DNA from: a bacterium
Lineage (GTDB): Bacteria > Sysuimicrobiota > Sysuimicrobiia > Sysuimicrobiales > Segetimicrobiaceae
Reading direction: 5' to 3'
Length of the DNA stretch: 64,000 nt
NCBI GenBank assembly: GCA_035307765.1
Contig: DATGHU010000026.1
Location: forward strand, 170,099-234,098
Below, in pieces: positions 19,193-26,436 of the stretch. Each line of letters opens with the position of its first letter. Position 1 is the stretch's first letter. The notes beneath the pieces were generated by a model, which saw only the letters and a list, made by a program, of their open reading frames with translations, was not told where the DNA came from and did not search any database. A program made the position numbers and the translations under genes.

Positions 19193-19278
19193 TGCCTTAC
19201 ATCACTTTGTACCGCGGCACGGGGCGGACGTCGATATATCAGGCGGCGGAAGAGTGCCAAATCGAACGATAGACTTTT
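19193..19278 (-). promoter_or_regulatory. Conserved upstream element, copy B (before wza operon)
   Basis: On the plus strand: CTTTGTAC at 19205-19212, 17 bases, GTCGATATATC at 19230-19240, then 27 bases and GATAGACTTTT at 19268-19278. It matches copy A at 12530-12613, including the flanking T/AAGGCA-like end. It lies about 470 bases before wza and about 90 bases past the end of the response-regulator gene. Confidence 0.55.
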
Positions 19279-19365
19279 GAGGCGAGAGAGTTGAGTGTCT
19301 CCGGTCCCTGAGGCCGATACGGTAGGGACCCAATGTCTCCGGAGGAGCGGAGCGACGACCGGCCG

Positions 19366-20061
19366 CTACTTGATCAGGCCCTTCCGCAGGACATAGGCGA
19401 CGGCCTGGGCGCGGTTCCGGGCGGGGAGCTTCCGGAGGATGTGGCGGATATGCGTCTTGACCGTGCCTTCCGCGACGACGAAGCGGGTGGCGATCTCTTG
19501 GTCCGTCCGACCCTTGGCGACCTCCGCCAGGATGTCGAGTTCGCGCGGGGTGAGCCCCCCGGTCTCAGAGCGCTGAGCCCCCCGCCGCTCCCGGGCCAAG
19601 CGCCCCAGGCGCTCCATCAGCTTGCGGGTGATCTCGGGGTGGAAGAAGGCGCGACCGTGGCACACCGAGCGCACAGCGGTCGCCAGGTTGGCACCGGGGA
19701 TGTCCTTCAGGATGTAGCCGGTCGCCCCGGCCTCGATGGCCTCAAGCGCCTTCGCATCGTCGAGGTGGTCGGTCATCACGATCACCTCGATCTGCGGCAT
19801 CGCCTGCTTGATCATCCTGGTAGCCCCGAGACCATCCTCCTCCCCCAGCTCTTGATCCATCAGCACGACGTTGGGTTTGAGTTCCAAGGCCACCCGAATT
19901 GCCTCGTCGGCGCTGTCGGCCTCGCCGATCACCTTGATGTCCTCAAAAGCGTTCAGCACCCAGCTGATCCCCTGGCGCATCAGCACCAAGTCAATAGCCA
20001 GGATCACTCGTACCTGTTGCGGAGTCTTCTCGGCGGTGGCGACGCTGGTGCCTGTGAGCAT
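19366..20061 (-). CDS. LuxR/NarL-type response regulator
   Basis: 231 residues. The receiver domain spans about 15-135 with the phosphorylation Asp in VVLMDQELGEEDG, the conserved Thr in VIVMTDHLDD and the Lys in YILKDI. The usual N-terminal acidic pair is reduced to one Asp (ILAIDLVLMRQG), which may alter metal binding. The C-terminal HTH (LTPRELDILAEVAKGRTDQEI, then GTVKTHIRHIL) is a standard GerE/LuxR domain. No sensor kinase is adjacent. A 12-bp palindrome lies 37 bases before the start, and its half-site recurs in the EPS elements, so control of the polysaccharide operons is inferred. Confidence 0.9.
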   Translation of the reverse strand: MLTGTSVATAEKTPQQVRVILAIDLVLMRQGISWVLNAFEDIKVIGEADSADEAIRVALELKPNVVLMDQELGEEDGLGATRMIKQAMPQIEVIVMTDHLDDAKALEAIEAGATGYILKDIPGANLATAVRSVCHGRAFFHPEITRKLMERLGRLARERRGAQRSETGGLTPRELDILAEVAKGRTDQEIATRFVVAEGTVKTHIRHILRKLPARNRAQAVAYVLRKGLIK

Positions 20062-20097
20062 GTACCCCTCTATCCCCTAAGGTTCAATTCTAACTTT

Positions 20098-20109
20098 TCT
20101 ATCGATAGA
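20098..20109. promoter_or_regulatory. Perfect 12-bp palindrome upstream of response regulator gene
   Basis: TCTATCGATAGA is self-complementary and lies 37 bases before the response-regulator ATG. Its half GATAGA also occurs in both copies of the EPS element, and a related CCTATCG lies at 21298-21304 before the exported-protein gene. It may be an autoregulatory operator. Confidence 0.35.
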
Positions 20110-20556
20110 TGCATATTGATTTCGTGCGAAAAGCTCCTTCCTTCACTTGATGGATTCGCCGTCACCATGTGAAGGAGGCGTCACGGATGATCAGCAACGT
20201 GACATCGAAACGGCGTTCCCCCTACACGCGATCGCCTTTACCGTGGGGGCCGCGACAAGGGACTCGCGGACGACGGTTTGGGGGACCTTCCCGAACACGC
20301 TTCGCAGGAGAACCGATAGCCTTCCTGACTGCGCCGAGAGCCCGGCCCTGAGGAGGTCGTCCCTGATGGCTCCCACGCCGTCACCTGTATGGGGAAGTGA
20401 AGAGTGACACACGGAGAACCGACGCGCCGACCCGTCAGAGAGAACCCCTGCGGCAGCACATTTATACCCGGCTTGCATGCCGCCTAATGTTTGTCCCAGA
20501 TGACAAGACGACACCATGGGGGGCTCGAAATGAGGAGGCCGACAGATTAGACACTA
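20110..20556. other. Spacer without a firm gene
   Basis: The only candidate is a plus-strand 54-codon frame at 20187-20351 with AAGGAGG eight bases before its ATG. Its product is Arg/Pro-rich and resembles nothing known, so it is not called. No terminator with a T-run was seen. Confidence 0.35.
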
Positions 20557-20730
20557 CTACCTCACGCTAAGTTGGGGCGGCTGTTTGGCGCGGCTGTAAG
20601 GTGGGCGGGGCTCCGAGACCACGAACCCCCAGGGGATCCCCGAAGCTCCATAGTGCGGCGCCTCCAGTTCGAGACGGGAGCAATTACGCTCTATCCGATC
20701 GAATTTGGAGGCTAACTCTTCCCCCACCAT
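20557..20730 (-). CDS. Small protein of 57 residues, overlapping the upstream gene's stop codon
   Basis: The ATG overlaps the stop of the exported-protein gene in a TGATG arrangement, which points to translational coupling. The product begins MVGEELASKFDRIERNCSRL and is a charged, soluble peptide with one Cys, several aromatic residues and ordinary composition. That differs from the Arg/Pro-rich shadow frames around it. It has no signal peptide and no membrane segment. I do not recognise a family. It could be a regulator or chaperone of the exported partner, or a chance frame; the coupling and composition favour a real gene. Confidence 0.5.
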   Translation of the reverse strand: MVGEELASKFDRIERNCSRLELEAPHYGASGIPWGFVVSEPRPPYSRAKQPPQLSVR

Positions 20731-21248
20731 CACCTCGATGAGGTTGCGAGGACGGTTGCGGGAATCGATCCAGAGACGGCCATTGGAGCCCCCGGGGTGC
20801 TGGCGGACTGCGTGGAGGCGAGGAGCGAGTTTAGGAGTTGCGCCAGATTGACCGTGGTATTTTGCGCCGGATTTGGTCCGGGGATCACCAACTGCAGCTG
20901 CAGAAGCGGGGGCCCTCCTCCCGTAACCTGTGGCACACGCAGGGGTACAACGAGCGAGCCGGTAGCGGGCGTCGGCGTGAGCACTAGAATACTTGGAAGG
21001 GCCGGTGTCGGGATATTAGCGCCCGGGGCCTGAAAGACCTGGACACCCGGCCATTTCGGCACCAAGATCGACTGGGACGACAAACCCACGGGAGGCGCAT
21101 TCACGGGTGAGAAGATGATGATCGTCCCCCCCACCGTGCCGGCCGGGGACGTCACATCGGCGAACGCCGGCGGACCCTGCGAAAGTACCCCGCCGAATCC
21201 TACGAAAAGGGTCATGAACGCCACAGCCGCTACGATCCTCCGAATCAT
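20730..21248 (-). CDS. Secreted protein of unknown function, Pro/Val/Thr-rich
   Basis: About 172 residues. A signal peptide (MIRRIVAAVAFMTLFVGFGG) is followed by a mature chain rich in Pro, Val, Thr and Gly with no Cys. It contains repeated hydrophobic-Pro segments such as LVVPLRVPQVTGGGPP and LLQLQLVIPGPNPAQ. The start at 21248 has GAGGAG six bases upstream; the frame also extends to 21278. It lies about 100 bases behind the DUF5666-like gene in the same direction and overlaps the small ORF after it, so the three probably form one transcript. An envelope or matrix role is only suggested by the neighbourhood. Confidence 0.7.
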   Translation of the reverse strand: MIRRIVAAVAFMTLFVGFGGVLSQGPPAFADVTSPAGTVGGTIIIFSPVNAPPVGLSSQSILVPKWPGVQVFQAPGANIPTPALPSILVLTPTPATGSLVVPLRVPQVTGGGPPLLQLQLVIPGPNPAQNTTVNLAQLLNSLLASTQSASTPGAPMAVSGSIPATVLATSSR

Positions 21249-21356
21249 CCCACGCTCCTCGGTGCCGACCTCGAACACTATCCGCCCCTCTAAGCTTCGA
21301 TAGGCCTACACGGTACCCTTGCCTACGCTGAGAACCTGCGGCTCTCGGCCGGGGGG

Positions 21357-21974
21357 TTAAGCTTGGCCGGGCCGGTTAAAGACGATCGTCGACGCCCTGA
21401 TGCTCCCGTCCGTATTGCCCGTCCCCCGAACGCTGATCCGCATCCCCGGCTTGAGATCCCCCAACCGCAGCGTGACCAGACGGTGAATCTCTGTCGCGGC
21501 CGGAACATTGATAGCGGCGGATCCGTCATTGTACTTCATGTATAAAGTGTGCCCCTCGACGCGGTCCGCATACTGCATGACGACCGCATTGGTCATCACG
21601 TCTCCGGACCGCATCGGGAACTGGCCCTTCGTCACCCGGTTCCAGAGCTCCGGGGAAAAGATGTTGATCGAGGTGGCCGACAGCGAGCCGTCCGCCTCCC
21701 GCTTCGCCGCGATCCCTAAGGCGGCACCGGGGGTGATCTCCCCGAGCGTTGCCGCCTGCCTGGCGAGGATCAGCGAGTCCGGTCCAACCTCGACGACCCT
21801 CTCCCCGCCGCCTGCGGGTGCGAGCCTGAGGCCGCTTCCGTTTACCGCCACGATCGTCCCCTCGACCATCGTTGCGGGGCCGGCCGAGGCGGCGGAGGTC
21901 GGCATCGCGGCCCCCCACGCAACCACCGCGACAATGGCCGAGATTAGCCTGCCGGGCCGCAGGTGCTGGCGCAT
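21357..21974 (-). CDS. Secreted DUF5666-like protein
   Basis: 205 residues. The N-terminal signal peptide (ISAIVAVVAWGAAMPTSAASA) is followed by two OB-like repeats: VEGTIVAVNGSGLRLAP and, near the C-terminus, LGDLKPGMRISVRGTGNTDG, with STIVFN at the end. This pattern is typical of DUF5666 proteins, which are exported and of unknown function. A GAGG purine run lies just before the ATG. It is divergent from the dTDP-glucose dehydratase gene, with 193 bases between them, a likely two-way promoter region. Confidence 0.75.
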   Translation of the reverse strand: MRQHLRPGRLISAIVAVVAWGAAMPTSAASAGPATMVEGTIVAVNGSGLRLAPAGGGERVVEVGPDSLILARQAATLGEITPGAALGIAAKREADGSLSATSINIFSPELWNRVTKGQFPMRSGDVMTNAVVMQYADRVEGHTLYMKYNDGSAAINVPAATEIHRLVTLRLGDLKPGMRISVRGTGNTDGSIRASTIVFNRPGQA

Positions 21975-22167
21975 CTACCTCACTCCTCTTCGGTTTCCAT
22001 CCTCGGAAAGGCCTGCCAATATATCTACTCCTCGACTGTCACGATTCTGTGAATGGCCCGGTGAGCGTTTCCCACCCGCCCAATCATCACCGCGCGCGGC
22101 ACGGCGCCACCGTCGTGGCGCGGCCGAGGTCACATCCCACAAAGTCTGGTATGCTAACAGTACTAAG

Positions 22168-23190
22168 ATGAAACTTCTCGTGACCGGTGGGGCGGGGTTC
22201 ATCGGATCGAACTTTATCCATTATTGGGTGCGCCACCACCCCGACGACCACATCGTCAACCTGGACAAGCTCACCTACGCCGGCAACCTGGAGAACCTGG
22301 AGCTCGTGGAGCGCCATCCACGGTACCGGTTTGTGCAGGGCGACGTGTGCGACGGAGCGATGGTCGATTCGCTGATGCACGACGCCGACGTCGTCGTCCA
22401 CTTCGCCGCCGAGTCTCACGTCGATCGGTCCATCCTGAACCCCGCACCGTTCATACAGACGAACATCACAGGTACGGCGATCCTCCTGGAGGCGGCCCTC
22501 CGGAACAAGATCAAGCGCTTTCATCACATCTCGACCGACGAGGTGTTTGGGGCACTACCGCTCGGCACGCAGGAGCGATTCACCGACCGCTCCCGCTACG
22601 ATCCCCGAAATCCATACGCTGCTTCGAAGGCCGCAGCCGATCACCTGGTTCGGGCCTGCGCCGTCACATACGGCCTGCCAATCACCATCTCCAACTGCTC
22701 CAACAACTTCGGCCCATACCAGTTTCCGGAAAAGCTCATCCCCCTGACGATTACGAACGCGCTCGAGGAAAAGAAAATCCCCCTCTACGGCGATGGACTG
22801 CACGTACGGGACTGGCTGTACGTGGAGGACCACTGTCGGGCGATCGATCTCATCCTGCGCGACGGCGTCGTCGGTCAGACCTACCTGATCGGGGGGCTCA
22901 CCGAGGACGTCTCAAACCTCGAGATCGTGAAGAAGATCCTGGTGGTGATGGGCAAGGATGAGGGGGCGATTCAGTACGTGGAAGATCGCCCCGGCCACGA
23001 TCGACGCTACGCCATTGACTGGAGCGCCACCCGCGACCAACTGGGCTGGACCCCTCGCTACGATCTCAACGAGGCCCTGGCTAAGACGATCGACTGGTTC
23101 AGACAGAACGAGCCGTGGTGGAACCGGGTAAAGTCGGGCGAATATCAGGACTACTACACGAAGCAGTATCGGCCGCGCCGCCCCACATGA
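22168..23190 (+). CDS. rfbB: dTDP-glucose 4,6-dehydratase
   Basis: 340 residues, the usual length. An extended-SDR fold is shown by GGAGFIGSN at 7-15, the NAD-binding DVVVHFAAESHVDRS, the active-site STDEVFG, and YAASKAAADHL with the catalytic Tyr-x3-Lys. SNNFGPYQFPEKLIPL is characteristic of RmlB. It turns dTDP-glucose into dTDP-4-keto-6-deoxyglucose, the precursor of rhamnose and many deoxysugars. The nucleotidyltransferase RmlA and epimerase RmlC are not in the window. The downstream reductase overlaps by four bases. Confidence 0.95.
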   Translation: MKLLVTGGAGFIGSNFIHYWVRHHPDDHIVNLDKLTYAGNLENLELVERHPRYRFVQGDVCDGAMVDSLMHDADVVVHFAAESHVDRSILNPAPFIQTNITGTAILLEAALRNKIKRFHHISTDEVFGALPLGTQERFTDRSRYDPRNPYAASKAAADHLVRACAVTYGLPITISNCSNNFGPYQFPEKLIPLTITNALEEKKIPLYGDGLHVRDWLYVEDHCRAIDLILRDGVVGQTYLIGGLTEDVSNLEIVKKILVVMGKDEGAIQYVEDRPGHDRRYAIDWSATRDQLGWTPRYDLNEALAKTIDWFRQNEPWWNRVKSGEYQDYYTKQYRPRRPT

Positions 23191-24011
23191 TCCGGGTAGC
23201 GATCACCGGCGCGACCGGGCTGGTGGGATCGCGGATTGTCGAGCTCCTCGGCGATCGCTTCGAGTTCCTCCCTTTGGGACATGACATGCTCGATATCACG
23301 AACAAGCGCCAGGTCGATCAGGTCATTGGGGCCACCGAATTCGAGTACCTCTTACACCTGGCCGCGTATACGGACGTCGAAGGGGCCGAGACGCACCAAG
23401 ATCGAGCCTACGAGATCAATGTGCGCGGCACGGACCATATCTATCGTGCGGTCACTCGAAGGGACAGAAAGCTCATCTATTTTTCCACGGACTTCGTCTT
23501 CGATGGCACGGCGCCTCCCTATGACGAAGACTCCATCCCGAACCCCCTAGGGTGTTACGGCAGGTCGAAATACGAAGGCGAGCAGATCGTGCACGGCACG
23601 GCTATGATCGTTCGGATTTCGTACCCGTACCGAGCCGCCTTTCCAAAAAAGAAGGACTTCGTGCGACGGATTCGAGCCCTCCTTGAGCAGGGAAGTGAGT
23701 TGCAACTGGTGACTGATTCTATCATCACCCCCACATTTATCGATGACATCGCCTATGCCACGGAGCAGGTGATTCGCCACTTCTCGCCTGGGATCGTGCA
23801 CATCACCGGGGCGCAGAGCTTGTCTCCTTATGCGGCCGGGAAGTTGATTGCCACGAAATTCGATTTTGATGGCGCACGCATCACGCCGATTACTTTTGAA
23901 AAATTCTCCGCCCTCCGCGCTCCTCGCCCCCGATATTCTATGATGATGAGCAAGTTGAATATCTTCTATAAGATGAGGACCTTCGAAGACGGATTGAAGG
24001 GTTTTCTATAG
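23187..24011 (+). CDS. RmlD-like sugar-nucleotide reductase
   Basis: 274 residues, beginning MIRVAITGATGLVGSRI with the SDR nucleotide-binding motif. FEYLLHLAAYTDVEGAE, YFSTDFVFDGT and YGRSKYEGE (catalytic Tyr-x3-Lys) match the RmlD family (dTDP-4-dehydrorhamnose reductase). The ATGA overlap with the stop of the rfbB gene shows co-translation. The usual RmlD step needs RmlC, which is absent here, so another 4-keto sugar could be the substrate. Base composition starts to fall near the 3' end, at the edge of the GC-poor block. Confidence 0.85.
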   Translation: MIRVAITGATGLVGSRIVELLGDRFEFLPLGHDMLDITNKRQVDQVIGATEFEYLLHLAAYTDVEGAETHQDRAYEINVRGTDHIYRAVTRRDRKLIYFSTDFVFDGTAPPYDEDSIPNPLGCYGRSKYEGEQIVHGTAMIVRISYPYRAAFPKKKDFVRRIRALLEQGSELQLVTDSIITPTFIDDIAYATEQVIRHFSPGIVHITGAQSLSPYAAGKLIATKFDFDGARITPITFEKFSALRAPRPRYSMMMSKLNIFYKMRTFEDGLKGFL

Positions 24012-24298
24012 GCTAGCGGGGTCGCCCTTAGGATACATGGTGGGATTCCGCGGAGCCCCAGTGAGAACCGCAACGACCAGTCGAACAGGCCTAGTCCAGG
24101 TATTCCTCGATCTGCGCTATGTTGGCGGCGGAGATTGCGTAACTAATGCGTCGAACCTAGTGGGTTCGAAGCCAAACGCCCCAGGGAACACCATGGTCAA
24201 CTTCCACGTCGATGCGCTCATATCAGAGCATCTGTCTAGGGATTGACATTGCTCGGAAACAGGAATGACCCAGAGCCTAGGCATCATTGAACGAAGGC

Positions 24299-25141
24299 TT
24301 AGAGCTGCGTGTGGTTTTCACGCAAAAGGAAAATATCTTGGCGAGGAGTGCCTTTCGCGCCGCCGGAAACCCAGTCAATCATCTCAAAGCCCTTAGACAG
24401 TGTGTGTCGGACATATTCCTCTGGATGGAACGCTGTGCAAAGATTGCTCCCGGCATACGCCGGGCGTCTTATAACCATCTTGCCATCCATGAAGCGCTTC
24501 TTATCTTCCCCATTTAGTCGCCCAAGATAGCATTCACCATGGGTGGTAATTAAAAGGAGACCACCAGGTCTTAACACTCTTGAAAATTCACGCATCCAAG
24601 ACAGTTGGTCCTCTTCTGGCAGATGAGTCAGAACAGATATCGCATAAATCACATCGAAGTATGAGGCTGGGTACATTAAAGGCGGCGTAGGCTGGGAGAG
24701 TGTGAATTGTGCAAACTTGAGGACTCTGTCACACCAGTCGACCAACATTGGATTTGAATCTGTACCATACAGGTCCGCTCGTGCAACCGACCAAAGATGC
24801 CGGATCACACGTCCGGCTCCGCATCCAAAGTCCAGGACTTTCCAACCACTACCTATATAGAACCCGTTCTCCGCAAGTGTACCTAAGATGTCTCTTGCTG
24901 AAAGCTCGCCACTCCCGAACCACCATGATGGGTCACTCTTGCCCGCAACAGTGGTGCGAAGCCGCGGTGGCGGGAAAAGGATGCCGTCTGGTGCAATTTT
25001 GTCTCGACGAATAGTGCGCCAAAGATTATGTGGGGCATACTGTTCTAACAATAAGTAAAGCCTGTACGTTAATCTAAGGAGTCGAAGTTTCTCTATGACT
25101 CCCAATAGCCGATACAGAATCTCAGGAGGTTCAGTACGCAT
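24299..25141 (-). CDS. Class I SAM-dependent methyltransferase
   Basis: 280 residues. Motif I is VLDFGCGAGRVIRHL near residue 100, the acidic end of the next strand is DLYGTDSNPMLVDW, then YFDVIYAISVLTHLPEEDQ and RVLRPGGLLLITTHGE. The N-terminal 60 residues are charged and hydrophobic and not part of the fold. Its place in a glycan block suggests O-methylation of a sugar or lipid carrier. It is the first clearly GC-poor gene here and probably came in with the following genes. Confidence 0.88.
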   Translation of the reverse strand: MRTEPPEILYRLLGVIEKLRLLRLTYRLYLLLEQYAPHNLWRTIRRDKIAPDGILFPPPRLRTTVAGKSDPSWWFGSGELSARDILGTLAENGFYIGSGWKVLDFGCGAGRVIRHLWSVARADLYGTDSNPMLVDWCDRVLKFAQFTLSQPTPPLMYPASYFDVIYAISVLTHLPEEDQLSWMREFSRVLRPGGLLLITTHGECYLGRLNGEDKKRFMDGKMVIRRPAYAGSNLCTAFHPEEYVRHTLSKGFEMIDWVSGGAKGTPRQDIFLLRENHTQL

Positions 25142-25418
25142 AGTGGGTCCAAAACTATCTTAACGGAATCCCGGGAACCTCACTTCGAGCTTGGCTTAAA
25201 GGGTCCTGCTCGTCTAAGTTTGAAATGCCGCGGACATCTAATTTTGGCCCTGCCTCAGAAAACATTTCGGCAGTTCCTTAGGCGGAAATATCAACACCCA
25301 TATCGAACCGTCTGGGTCAGTGCATCGTGGATAACATGCGCAATTCAAAAAGTGGCTCTCTCAGGCCCTCTATCATCCAGTGTTCCCATTTCGGCCAAGC
25401 CTGTACGAGGGGTGCACC

Positions 25419-26327
25419 GTGAGTATCAGGTGGAGTAGGATTCCCGGTTTTCTGCTTTTAGCAGTACTGCTCCTGACCCTAATAACGCCTGCTCGGGCAG
25501 CAGACCCCGGTGGTCTATGTTCGAAAATCCACCCTCTCATCAATGGCGGCTATAGCACCGTGCTAGGTTTCTATGCTGAAGGAGGGATTAGATGTCCATC
25601 TAGTAGATGGACCCTGCAACTCGGCTGGCGTTGGACTCAACTTGAAGAAGCCACCAATCCGTTCATCGTCCTCACTTACGACACTCCTCTTAGCCCGGAG
25701 TGGCACTTATCGGTAACCGGAAGCCAACGCGAGCACCTGGGAGATTATGAAGTGAATCGGCTACCTGAAGCTAATCTTCTATGGGAGCCGGTTTCTCCCA
25801 AGTCGTTCATCATCCCAACCATAGACTTTTCCGCCGGGTGGTTCGCCACTGTTCTACCTCTGGAAGCACAGACATCGCGCACAGGTACAGTACTGACCAT
25901 TTCCACCCAACCGATCCACATATCACGAATAACACTGTCGGCAATTTACCAGTTAGGGGATTATTTTTATGGGACGGGAAAAAGCTCAAGCTACTGGCTA
26001 AGCGCGTTAAGTACCAACATGCCACTCTCCCCTTCGATAGCAATTGGTCTATCGTATGTCCACCAGGAAGGATTTGGTGTAAGCCCCTTAGTATACGATT
26101 CTGTAAACTACGATAACTTTGCGTGGGCACAGTTTACCGATATGCTCACCCCGAAGGTAACCCTAACATTCGCAACACAATTCAATATAGCTGTCCCTGG
26201 GTATTCTGGCCCTGTAAGGGAATATACATTTTCCTATAACAAAGTATCGGAAGGCTGGTCCATTGGGGTTGGGTGGTATGTACCAACTAACCAGCCGTTC
26301 CTATTTGGCACTCTGCCGCAATTTTAG
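25419..26327 (+). CDS. Signal-peptide protein, probable outer-membrane beta-barrel
   Basis: About 302 residues. A clear signal peptide (GFLLLAVLLLTLITPARAAD) is followed by many short alternating segments such as WTLQLGWRWTQLEEA and FIVLTYDTPLSPEWHLSVTG. These are typical of amphipathic beta strands in a porin-like or OmpW-like barrel, and no other long hydrophobic helix is present. The GTG at 25419 has GAGGGG about six bases upstream. It is the only plus-strand gene among the GC-poor glycan genes. No family was recognised; export or adhesion of the glycan is speculation. Confidence 0.65.
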   Translation: MSIRWSRIPGFLLLAVLLLTLITPARAADPGGLCSKIHPLINGGYSTVLGFYAEGGIRCPSSRWTLQLGWRWTQLEEATNPFIVLTYDTPLSPEWHLSVTGSQREHLGDYEVNRLPEANLLWEPVSPKSFIIPTIDFSAGWFATVLPLEAQTSRTGTVLTISTQPIHISRITLSAIYQLGDYFYGTGKSSSYWLSALSTNMPLSPSIAIGLSYVHQEGFGVSPLVYDSVNYDNFAWAQFTDMLTPKVTLTFATQFNIAVPGYSGPVREYTFSYNKVSEGWSIGVGWYVPTNQPFLFGTLPQF

Positions 26328-26436
26328 GGAGTGTTATTCACCAACGGGTGTCAAGCGCATTCCGCCAGAACCACAAGGGCGGTTTAGGTGCCCCATCGAA
26401 CAAGTCGTCTTAAAGTGCAGGCTTATGCTCTCGCCC

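Noticed and set aside
18946-19272. Overlapping frames on both strands in the wza leader, both somewhat protein-like
   Set aside because: Neither has a start signal, and they overlap the conserved element, which is better explained as regulatory DNA.
20187-20351. 54-codon plus-strand ORF with AAGGAGG upstream
   Set aside because: The good ribosome binding site is offset by an Arg/Pro-rich product with no hydrophobic core.
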